A DNA stretch of 7,327 bases, from NCBI GenBank assembly GCA_001563325.1, contig LRSK01000054.1, forward strand, positions 1 to 7,327, given 5' to 3'. The stretch's first letter is position 1, and every line of letters starts with the position of its first letter. Under the pieces are notes generated by a model that ran no database searches, was not told the origin of the DNA, and worked only from the letters and a program-made list of their open reading frames with translations. Positions 1-5,669 of the stretch are shown here, in pieces. Made by a program: the position numbers and the translations under genes. Source of the stretch: Candidatus Thorarchaeota archaeon SMTZ1-83. GTDB lineage: Archaea > Asgardarchaeota > Thorarchaeia > Thorarchaeales > Thorarchaeaceae.

Positions 1-802
1 TCTCTTGCCCCATTTCCAGCTCTGCGATTCCAGACATCTCACTCAAGATATCCCAGCCTCTGAGTACGAAGTAGATGTCCTCACCCTGAAGAACGTCCAA
101 CACAAGCTCCGTCGCGATTTCCTCATCAACGCCGTCGCGGAATATGAATGAGAACTCATTGACCATCCCTGGTTGGCCACCTAGGCTGGATAGCATTGCA
201 ACATCCATAAAGAGAGGTGCTGATGAGCCATGTTGAGGAATCAGCTGCCGTGGGTTCGTGGCAGGGACCATATACTCTACTGTCCAGACTATGCCGACAA
301 TTCTTACCTGAGTCCTGACACCAAACAGCTCTACAACAACCGTGTCATTAATGCTCACTCCTTGGGCGTTTGCGAAGTGAAGTTCAGCCAAAGCTGTTAG
401 ATTGTCATCGGGGTCTAGGTAGGTGCCTTCACGGAGTTCTAGCTTGTAGACCTCAGGTGATTCTGACGGGTCCACCCCAAAGAGGTCTCCAGACAGCCTT
501 CTGCTGTCAGACAGTTCAACGATTCCAGAGATATCGTATCGCACATCTCCGCCTTCAACTTCCGGAAGCGCCATTATTGAGTCCAAGAGGGCTGGATCTG
601 AGCCATAGGTAAGAACCGATAGGTCTGCCATTCCGCTCTCATCCATGGTTCTATCAATGCTAATGTCGGTGAGAACGAACATAGACTGCATCACAACGTA
701 GGTTAGCGATCCGCTGAGGACAAGTGCCAGGGCACTAATCAGGCCCAGTTTCTGCTTCTTGAGGTCTCTAAAGACCTTCTTCATCAGCAGACCGCGTGTC
801 AC
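1..802 (-). CDS. FtsX/MacB-type ABC transporter permease, N-terminal part (cut by left window edge)
   Basis: This is the membrane subunit of an ABC system of the FtsX/MacB/LolC type. The frame is open to the left edge, giving 267 codons; the rest of the extracytoplasmic domain and the expected three further membrane helices lie outside the window. The visible product has a basic N-terminus (KKVFRDLKKQK, residues 8-18), one membrane helix at about residues 20-44, then a long soluble segment typical of the MacB periplasmic-core domain, rich in beta-strand-like stretches. I chose the GTG at 802 because a GGAGGAG Shine-Dalgarno (810-816) lies 7 bases upstream; the ATG at 784 (residue 7) would be about 25 bases away. 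The start is 4 bases after the ATPase stop, so the two genes are almost certainly one operon and the proteins one complex. Family assignment rests on topology and context; the exported substrate is unknown (lipid, peptide or protein are all possible). Confidence 0.8.
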   Translation of the reverse strand, partial: MTRGLLMKKVFRDLKKQKLGLISALALVLSGSLTYVVMQSMFVLTDISIDRTMDESGMADLSVLTYGSDPALLDSIMALPEVEGGDVRYDISGIVELSDSRRLSGDLFGVDPSESPEVYKLELREGTYLDPDDNLTALAELHFANAQGVSINDTVVVELFGVRTQVRIVGIVWTVEYMVPATNPRQLIPQHGSSAPLFMDVAMLSSLGGQPGMVNEFSFIFRDGVDEEIATELVLDVLQGEDIYFVLRGWDILSEMSGIAELEMGQE

Positions 803-806
803 CAGA

Positions 807-1514
807 TTACTCCTCCAAGGGACCTTCAGTAATTCCCCATATCTGACCGGATCTCAAGAAGACAGACCGATGGGCAATCTTCGAAACGGATGTCTGATGA
901 GTCACTGCAATCACTGTGGCACCTGTTTCTCGATTCATTCTAAGAATCAAATCCCAGACTTCTTCAGAGGTCTCTGCGTCAAGGTTTCCAGTTGGCTCAT
1001 CTAACACCAGAAGCGGCGGTTCTTTTGCCAGACCCCTCGCCAAAGCAACTCGTTGCTGCTCTCCGCCGCTCAACTGAGATGGAAAGTTGTCAGCCTTCTC
1101 AGCGATTCCCACGTGTTCCAGGTATGCAAGGGCTCTATCACGCAGCTCGTCTTTCTCCAGTGTAAAGGAGATCCCGATCTCAACATTCTCCACAACATTC
1201 AGAGTGGAGAAAAGGTTGAACGACTGAAACACAATCCCAACATTATGTCGTCGAAATCTTGTACGCTCATCTCTGCCCAATCTGGAAACGGTCTGGCCGC
1301 TCACCTCTACGACGCCTGATGTCGGGGTGTCCAGTCCAGAAACCATGTTCAGGAGAGTTGTCTTGCCAGAGCCTGACTGACCCAGCACCGCGATGAATTC
1401 ACCTCTGTCAACTTCGAGTGAAACACCCCTTAGCGCGGGGACTATCACCTCACCCATCTGATAGTCACGAACAACGTCTGTGAGAACTACCTCATGTTCC
1501 TTAGCGGCTGCCAT
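807..1514 (-). CDS. ABC transporter ATP-binding protein, MacB/LolD/FtsE-like
   Basis: A 235-residue nucleotide-binding subunit that would hydrolyse ATP at the cytoplasmic membrane face to drive the adjacent FtsX-type permease. All motifs are present and intact: Walker A GQSGSGKTT (residues 45-53), Q-loop Gln97, signature LSGGEQ (148-153), Walker B LLVLDEP with Asp172 and Glu173, D-loop around Asp179 and switch His206. The phrases VPALRGVSLEV near residue 25 and GNLD after Walker B are typical of the MacB/LolD subfamily, as is the length. The start is ATG 1514, which has a GAGGT Shine-Dalgarno (1522-1526) 7 bases upstream and gives the usual N-terminus. An in-frame TTG at 1559 would add 15 atypical residues and has no ribosome site. 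It is the first gene of a two-gene operon with the permease and is divergent from a winged-helix regulator that may control it. Subfamily is confident; substrate is unknown. Confidence 0.93.
   Translation of the reverse strand: MAAAKEHEVVLTDVVRDYQMGEVIVPALRGVSLEVDRGEFIAVLGQSGSGKTTLLNMVSGLDTPTSGVVEVSGQTVSRLGRDERTRFRRHNVGIVFQSFNLFSTLNVVENVEIGISFTLEKDELRDRALAYLEHVGIAEKADNFPSQLSGGEQQRVALARGLAKEPPLLVLDEPTGNLDAETSEEVWDLILRMNRETGATVIAVTHQTSVSKIAHRSVFLRSGQIWGITEGPLEE
810..816 (-). promoter_or_regulatory. Shine-Dalgarno of the permease gene
   Basis: GGAGGAG on the minus strand lies inside the last codons of the ABC ATPase gene and 7 bases before GTG 802. It decides the GTG start over the in-frame ATG at 784 and suggests translational coupling of the two subunits. 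Confidence 0.7.
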
Positions 1515-1521
1515 CTTCAGG

Positions 1522-1526
1522 ACCTC
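1522..1526 (-). promoter_or_regulatory. Shine-Dalgarno of the ABC ATPase gene
   Basis: GAGGT on the minus strand is separated by 7 bases from ATG 1514. It favours this start over the TTG at 1559. Confidence 0.55.
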
Positions 1527-1557
1527 TATTCTTCCGTCAATGAGTAGTACGTCAATC

Positions 1558-1568
1558 AATATGAATAG
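1558..1568 (-). promoter_or_regulatory. Possible TATA element for the ABC operon
   Basis: The minus strand reads CTATTCATATT here. With the usual archaeal TATA-to-start distance of about 27 bases, transcription would begin near 1536. That leaves a leader of about 20 bases that includes the Shine-Dalgarno of the ATPase gene. The match to a TATA consensus is only fair. Confidence 0.3.
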
Positions 1569-1601
1569 ACGCGGAAACTACAGTCACCAACCACACGGCA
1601 A

Positions 1602-1637
1602 CTGCTCTTTACCGAAATCTACTTATACGTAAAGCAG
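1602..1637. repeat. Imperfect inverted repeat around the regulator's TATA element (candidate operator)
   Basis: CTTTAC at 1607-1612 and GTAAAG at 1629-1634 are perfect reverse complements. Allowing a 2-base bulge the arms extend to 9 paired bases (CTGC-TC-TTTAC at 1602-1612 against GTAAAGCAG at 1629-1637). Arm centres are 22 bases apart, about two helical turns, and the TATA element of the divergent regulator gene lies in the 16-base spacer. This would suit a dimeric winged-helix repressor blocking its own promoter. A 6-base inverted repeat can occur by chance in a gap this size, so the argument rests on position and extension. Confidence 0.35.
1613..1629 (+). promoter_or_regulatory. Archaeal promoter (BRE-like and TATA-like) of the winged-helix regulator
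   Basis: The TATA-like CTTATACG (1622-1629) is preceded by the purine-rich CGAAAT (1613-1618), which could act as a BRE. The TATA centre is about 28 bases before the ATG at 1654, which puts the transcription start at or within a few bases of the start codon. No Shine-Dalgarno precedes 1654, consistent with a leaderless message. Confidence 0.5.
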
Positions 1638-1653
1638 GGTTTCCGTACTTTCG

Positions 1654-2247
1654 ATGACAGACCTGCGCTCGGTGGCAGAAGCACTCTCAAATCCTGTCAG
1701 AATGAGAATCTTCGAGTATTTGCTAGAGAGAAGGGTCGCCAACAAGAGCGACCTGTTGACGGAGACTGGTCTTGAGAGAGCCTCACTTAACCATCACCTT
1801 AAGTCACTGGCAAAGGCAGATCTTGTCGGTACTATTGATGTGAGGATAGACAAGGTGAGGAACTCACTTTGCTTCTTGAGAACGTCGGTTACTCTGGATA
1901 GTAAGTCTGAGCTGTCCTCAGAGGAAGTCAGGGCGCTTCTTGGTACTGAAGTTGAGAGTGACGTTGACCACACGGAGATTGAAGAAAAAGCACAAAGGGC
2001 GATCAGGAATGGGGAACTTGATCGTGATGATGCTAAGGCTATCCTAAGGACTCTGTTTGAGCACAGAGGGAGGGGTACCAAGAACACATGTACGTCATGC
2101 GGCCGGATCAAGAAGATGTCTGATCTCGCCCTGTGTGACAACTGCTTGCGTCCGGCGTGTAAGTCCTGTAGGCAGACGGTCGACAAGACCGAAGGCGGAA
2201 CTGAAACTATCTGTGACAGGTGCATGAAAGAGCTGTTTGGGTCCTAG
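1654..2247 (+). CDS. ArsR-like winged-helix regulator with C-terminal eight-cysteine zinc finger
   Basis: A 197-residue predicted cytoplasmic DNA-binding protein. Residues 1-75 form an ArsR-type winged helix: helix 1 SVAEALSNPVRMRIFEYL, recognition-helix region TGLERASLNHHLKSLAKADLV (about 38-58), then a wing ending NSLCFL. A charged linker (about 82-110) leads to a short helical hairpin (about 109-137) that faintly resembles SHOCT-type segments. The C-terminus has four CxxC pairs: C146/C149, C161/C164, C169/C172 and C187/C190. Spacing is CX2C-X11-CX2C-X4-CX2C-X14-CX2C, able to bind two zinc ions in a cross-brace or treble-clef fold (FYVE-, RING- or B-box-like). The finger could sense metal or redox state or bind a protein partner; that is inference. 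ATG 1654 is supported by the TATA element about 28 bases upstream. The gene is divergent from the ABC operon and ends 7 bases before the convergent oxidoreductase gene. The regulator role is likely; the target is inferred from position only. Confidence 0.85.
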   Translation: MTDLRSVAEALSNPVRMRIFEYLLERRVANKSDLLTETGLERASLNHHLKSLAKADLVGTIDVRIDKVRNSLCFLRTSVTLDSKSELSSEEVRALLGTEVESDVDHTEIEEKAQRAIRNGELDRDDAKAILRTLFEHRGRGTKNTCTSCGRIKKMSDLALCDNCLRPACKSCRQTVDKTEGGTETICDRCMKELFGS

Positions 2248-2254
2248 TCACTTT

Positions 2255-4168
2255 CTATAGTTGTAGACTGTTTGCATAGTTGAAGGCACCATGAACTATG
2301 TCTAGCAGGCCCTTTGTTCCTGCGGCACTGCCTACCACGTCCACTGATAGCCACTTCGACTCAGCTTGTTCGACAAATCGCGTGTTCGGGAGTGGCTCAG
2401 CAGATACAACCACAGTGTCAGCCTCAATGAGTGTCATTTCATCAGGCGTGTCAATTTGGATGTACTCTCTTGTAATCTGAGAGATGGAAGTACCGGTGTG
2501 TATCTTCACCCCCTTCTCTTCAAGGGACCTCAATATCACCCACCGAGTTGTCCGCCCCAAGTCTGTCCCAATAGCGTCCCTCGAATCAAAGAGTTGAACC
2601 GAATCAGCGTATGAGCTCAGAAAGATGGCTGCGTAGCAGCCCGTAGAGTTGCCACCAATGACTGAAACATGGCCCGGTTTCTTTGGCATAGCTGCCACTG
2701 CATCTCTGGCCGTTGTGACATGAGGAAGCTCTGTTCCTTCGATTGGTGGGGCGGTGGCAATCGTGCCTACTGTCGACACAATCCTGTCGTAGGACTCGCC
2801 AGCTATAATATCAAGTTCTGCTTTGGTGTTCAGTCGCAGGTCAACTCCGAGCCTCTTCATCTCGTGCCACATGTGAGTCACATATGCAGCAAACTCTCCT
2901 CTTCCGGGAATCCTCGCCGCGAGGTTCAAGAGACCCCCAGGACGCTTGTCCTCCTCGTAGAGAGTCACCTGAAATCCCCGCATTGATAGGATCCTTGAGG
3001 TTTCAAGTCCTGCGGGACCTGCACCAACAACCGCTATCTTGCCCTTTCCTTTGGAACCCATCGTTCGTGAGTCCTCGTAGCCGGCTTGGGGATTGATTGC
3101 ACAAATGACCGGCTGCAATTGAAAGACCTTGTCAAGACACCCCTGATTGCAGCCAATGCATGGACGGATCTGCTTCGTTTCTCCTGTTCGAATCTTCTTC
3201 ATCAACTCATGGTCAGCCAGGAACCCCCTTGACATACCAATCAGTTGAGCCTTCCCTCTTGCAAGAATACGTTCAGCGACAGTAGGGCTGTTGATTCTGT
3301 TACATGCCACTACAGGAACATCGACAACATCCGCGATTCCTTCAGCTAGGTATGCATAGTGGCCTCTCGGCACGTCCATTGTGATTTGGGGAACTCTGGT
3401 TTCATGCCAGCCGCCCGTTACATCTAGACAATCTACACCGGCATCGACTAACCAAGGAGCCAGAATCTTGTTGTCTTCGAGTTTGTTCCCATCTGGCACA
3501 AAGTCCTCTCCACTCATCCTATACATTATCGGATATTCGTTGCCAACGGCGTTCCTCACAGACTCTACCACTTCAAGTGCAAAGCGGGCCCTATTCTCAA
3601 GACTGCCTCCGTACTCGTCCTCTCTCTTGTTGGTGGCTCTTGCGAGGAATTGATTGATGATGTACCCTGCAGACCCAATTACCTCGACAGAGTCGAATCC
3701 TGCCTTCTTTGCACGCTCTGCTGCTTTACCGAAATTGGCGGTTGTTTCATGCATTTCCTCGACGCTTAGAGCGCGTGGGGTTTCTCGAGTGAGTCGAGAA
3801 GGCACTTCTGAGGCTGATACTGCCCGTTCCCCTAGAAAGATGGAATGGACGTATCTGCCCGCATGATAGAGCTGCGCGGCAACCGGAACGCCAAATGAAT
3901 GAATGGCATCGGTGAGTCTTGATAGACCCTCTATGTGGTCATCACGACTAATCCCAACCATGGTGGGGCCGCTTGATCCACGATGTTCTGTGTAGCATCC
4001 ACCAACCACGATCAGACCCGGGCAATGTCGCGCTCGTTCGCGATAGAAGCTGATGAGGCGGTCCGTGACAATTCCATCCTCTTCACAGTATCCAAGATGC
4101 GTGGCCAGTAGTACTATGCGAGAATCCAAGGTGAGGTTTCTGATACTTGTGGATTCCAGAAGCTTCAT
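2255..4168 (-). CDS. FadH-like NADH:flavin oxidoreductase (2,4-dienoyl-CoA reductase family), FMN/FAD/4Fe-4S
   Basis: A 637-residue multidomain flavoenzyme; E. coli FadH is about 670. Residues 1-330 form the Old Yellow Enzyme TIM barrel that binds FMN (YHAGRY at 101-106, GSAGYIINQFL at 165-175). Tyr169 and His255 (in GGWHE) align with the active-site Tyr and His of FadH. A cluster motif CIGCNQGC plus a later Cys (C337, C340, C344, C356) should hold a 4Fe-4S centre. Residues 377-637 are a two-dinucleotide-fold domain: GAGPAG (382-387) for FAD, and a second fold whose usual GxGxxG reads GGNSTG (505-510), with Asn507 at the middle Gly. The expected reaction is NAD(P)H-driven reduction of an activated C=C bond, as in 2,4-dienoyl-CoA reductase, but related enoate reductases, BaiCD-like enzymes and trimethylamine dehydrogenase share the architecture. 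The start is 6 bases after the hydrolase stop, with a weak AGGG ribosome site 11 bases upstream, so the two are probably co-transcribed. Confidence 0.9.
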   Translation of the reverse strand: MKLLESTSIRNLTLDSRIVLLATHLGYCEEDGIVTDRLISFYRERARHCPGLIVVGGCYTEHRGSSGPTMVGISRDDHIEGLSRLTDAIHSFGVPVAAQLYHAGRYVHSIFLGERAVSASEVPSRLTRETPRALSVEEMHETTANFGKAAERAKKAGFDSVEVIGSAGYIINQFLARATNKREDEYGGSLENRARFALEVVESVRNAVGNEYPIMYRMSGEDFVPDGNKLEDNKILAPWLVDAGVDCLDVTGGWHETRVPQITMDVPRGHYAYLAEGIADVVDVPVVACNRINSPTVAERILARGKAQLIGMSRGFLADHELMKKIRTGETKQIRPCIGCNQGCLDKVFQLQPVICAINPQAGYEDSRTMGSKGKGKIAVVGAGPAGLETSRILSMRGFQVTLYEEDKRPGGLLNLAARIPGRGEFAAYVTHMWHEMKRLGVDLRLNTKAELDIIAGESYDRIVSTVGTIATAPPIEGTELPHVTTARDAVAAMPKKPGHVSVIGGNSTGCYAAIFLSSYADSVQLFDSRDAIGTDLGRTTRWVILRSLEEKGVKIHTGTSISQITREYIQIDTPDEMTLIEADTVVVSAEPLPNTRFVEQAESKWLSVDVVGSAAGTKGLLDIVHGAFNYANSLQL

Positions 4169-4174
4169 CGCGGA

Positions 4175-5017
4175 CTATTCCCTGTAGAATGCGTACCAGT
4201 GTGTTAGTGCCGATGGAAGTCGGTGGTCTCTGCCATCAATCGTGGGGTCAGGGTCCAATCTTCGTTCGATGAATTCCTGCTCCGATATCCCGTCCTTAAG
4301 AGCATTCTTTACGCTCGTCCTAAGCGCCTTCAGGAGTTCCAAATGGTCCTCAACATCGCTGCCCTCACACATGGGACCATGTCCTGGGATTACGTCAGCG
4401 AAGTCACGCCTCACAATCTCTTCTAATGCCTCAATCCACTTGTCGGGATTGCACGTGGGGTCTCCCGCGTATGGAAAAGTGCGGTTGAAAATCAGGTCGC
4501 CCACAAAGACAACATGTTCCGGTTCCACAACGACAATCGACGATCCTGCAGTGTGACCTCCCATGTGTATCATGGTGATGTCGTCCTTCTCTCCCAAAGT
4601 CATCTCATTCTGGAACGTTTCGCTCGGTATCAGTATCTTCAAGTCTTGAAGGGCTTCCCAGAACTCAGGTCTCTCATTCTTGGCGCTAGAGTAATCCTGA
4701 AACAGGTTCTCCCTTCGCCATCTGCCTTTCAGGTTCTCGACACAGATGTTCTTGGTTTCTGGAGAACTGATTATCGTTAGAGGTTCAAACGCTTGAGCAC
4801 CGAAAATGTGATCTCCGTGGTAGTGTGTCAGTAACATTCTGTTGATGGGAAGATCATGTTCCTCCTCGAGTTGTTTCCTGACTTTCAGACTCTTTGTGTG
4901 CATTAGTCCAGAATCGACCAGAACAATCTCTTGACTGAGTACGATTGCACCATAATGGCCAGCATTGTCGCCACTAGTGTCGGCGTAGACCCTTTCTGCT
5001 ATCCTCTCGAGAGGCAT
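4175..5017 (-). CDS. Metallo-beta-lactamase-fold hydrolase
   Basis: A 280-residue soluble MBL-fold protein (COG0491-like) with the full binuclear metal set: HYHGDH at residues 65-70, His155 in GGHTAGS, Asp174 in VGD and His213 in PGHG. The N-terminal strands (VYADTSGDNAGHYGAIVL, then IVLVDSG at 31-37) are typical, and the length is normal. No signal peptide or membrane segment is seen. Such enzymes cleave esters, thioesters, lactones, glutathione adducts or beta-lactams, and some are oxidoreductases; nothing here fixes the substrate. ATG 5017 has no Shine-Dalgarno, but a TATA-like element lies about 28 bases upstream, so a leaderless message is likely. It is the first gene of a two-gene unit with the FadH-like flavoenzyme, six bases apart, which suggests one pathway. 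If the flavoenzyme acts on an acyl-CoA, a thioesterase role here is conceivable. Confidence 0.9.
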   Translation of the reverse strand: MPLERIAERVYADTSGDNAGHYGAIVLSQEIVLVDSGLMHTKSLKVRKQLEEEHDLPINRMLLTHYHGDHIFGAQAFEPLTIISSPETKNICVENLKGRWRRENLFQDYSSAKNERPEFWEALQDLKILIPSETFQNEMTLGEKDDITMIHMGGHTAGSSIVVVEPEHVVFVGDLIFNRTFPYAGDPTCNPDKWIEALEEIVRRDFADVIPGHGPMCEGSDVEDHLELLKALRTSVKNALKDGISEQEFIERRLDPDPTIDGRDHRLPSALTHWYAFYRE

Positions 5018-5041
5018 GGAGGAATACTGACTGGCGCTTCT

Positions 5042-5058
5042 GATATAGTTGACCTTTC
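5042..5058 (-). promoter_or_regulatory. Archaeal promoter (TATA-like, BRE-like) of the hydrolase-flavoenzyme operon
   Basis: The minus strand reads AACTATATCA (5041-5050), preceded by the purine-rich GAAAGG (5053-5058). The TATA core centre is about 28 bases before ATG 5017, so transcription should start at or next to the ATG. There is no ribosome site in front of 5017, which fits leaderless translation. Confidence 0.6.
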
Positions 5059-5117
5059 AAGCCGGGATTCGTGACCTAGAACCAACTAGGGCAAGTACCT
5101 ATCAGGTGAGGATCCTT

Positions 5118-5543
5118 CTAATTCCCTCTTGACTTCAGCCAATCCCTGAGAACCCATAGCACCGATGCAATGTAGCCTATGGCGGCAACGACTACATATA
5201 CGAGTGTCATGCCAATTGCAGTACTTCCAACGGTGGGGTCTAGCATATCAGCGTAAACAGCCATGAGAAACACCACGAGGAAGTAGTTCAGCACTAGGAA
5301 CCCAAGAAATCCAATCATTCCAAATCCTGATTTGTGTAGATTCCTCGCCAACTCCGCTCCGAGTAGTGATATCATGAATGCGATCAGCCAGAACAGAGTG
5401 AAGACTCTGACCTGGATGTCGATGTTAAGCCCTGAGAAGAGTGATGACAAGAACAGCATCACGGCCGCAAGTATAATCATGGAGCCATAGATACTTCCCA
5501 GCACCTTGGCAATCTCAGTTCCTTGAAATTCCTTATTCGTCAA
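5118..5543 (-). CDS. Small four-helix membrane protein of unknown function
   Basis: I do not recognise the family. The 141-residue product has four predicted membrane helices at about residues 15-37, 46-65, 76-98 and 108-131, with short loops. It begins with a polar, charged segment (TNKEFQGTEIAK) and ends in a basic tail (RDWLKSRGN), which places the C-terminus in the cytoplasm by the positive-inside rule; the even helix number puts the N-terminus there too. No catalytic or cofactor motif is visible and there are no cysteines. The start is TTG at 5543, supported by a perfect AAGGAGG (5551-5557) 7 bases upstream. The gene is divergent from the pterin dehydratase gene, and 100 bases separate its stop from the hydrolase start, which has its own promoter, so it is probably transcribed alone or reads through weakly. 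Confidence 0.8.
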   Translation of the reverse strand: MTNKEFQGTEIAKVLGSIYGSMIILAAVMLFLSSLFSGLNIDIQVRVFTLFWLIAFMISLLGAELARNLHKSGFGMIGFLGFLVLNYFLVVFLMAVYADMLDPTVGSTAIGMTLVYVVVAAIGYIASVLWVLRDWLKSRGN

Positions 5544-5620
5544 CTTCTCGCCTCCTTAAGCGAATCGGACAATGTTGCATCTGCTAGCCTTTGTTTCTTT
5601 CGGCAGAATGACTGAACCAT
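5540..5620 (-). other. Possible 26-codon leader ORF overlapping the membrane-protein start
   Basis: An ATG at 5620 opens 26 codons ending in a TGA (5540-5542) that shares two bases with the TTG start at 5543. The Shine-Dalgarno of the membrane protein lies within its last codons. Such an overlap could couple translation, but the ORF has no ribosome site or TATA element of its own at a good distance. It is short enough to arise by chance, so it is recorded as a possibility only. Confidence 0.15.
5551..5557 (-). promoter_or_regulatory. Strong Shine-Dalgarno deciding a TTG start
   Basis: AAGGAGG on the minus strand is 7 bases before TTG 5543. It is the strongest ribosome site in the window and is the reason to accept the TTG start of the small membrane protein. 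Confidence 0.75.
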
Positions 5621-5669
5621 ATCATCAGACTTTAGAGGATTCTCTTGAATGTGAATTGAAGCGAATTCA

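Larger units (their letters stand above)
1515..1653. other. Divergent intergenic region between ABC operon and regulator
   Basis: This 139-base gap is the longest gene-free stretch. It holds the ATPase Shine-Dalgarno, a possible minus-strand TATA (1558-1568), the regulator's TATA/BRE (1613-1629) and the inverted repeat around it. It also has a direct repeat CGTCAAT (1535-1541 and 1550-1556), 15 bases apart. Confidence 0.7.

Noticed and set aside
370..612. Plus-strand open frame opposite the permease gene
   Set aside because: The minus-strand frame is continuous, begins with a good ribosome site and encodes a membrane helix plus extracytoplasmic domain; the plus frame has no ribosome site or recognisable content.
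1515..1559. Upstream TTG start for the ABC ATPase at 1559
   Set aside because: It adds 15 residues not typical of the family, lacks a Shine-Dalgarno and overlaps the possible promoter; ATG 1514 has a well-placed ribosome site.
1572..1645. Inverted repeat CGGAAAC (1572-1578) and GTTTCCG (1639-1645)
   Set aside because: A 7-base match with a 60-base spacer is near chance level in this gap and is not centred on either promoter.
1794..2225. 143-codon open frame on the minus strand opposite the winged-helix gene
   Set aside because: The other strand encodes a clear HTH plus zinc-finger protein; this frame is Ser/Leu-rich, has no domain and is a shadow of that gene.
2298..4780. Several 60-105 codon plus-strand frames opposite the flavoenzyme and hydrolase genes
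   Set aside because: All lie opposite strongly conserved coding sequence, have no domain or ribosome site and are shadows.
5075..5090. Small hairpin CCTAG-AACCAA-CTAGG downstream of the membrane-protein stop, as a terminator
   Set aside because: A 5-base stem is expected by chance, it has no following T-tract, and archaeal terminators do not need hairpins.
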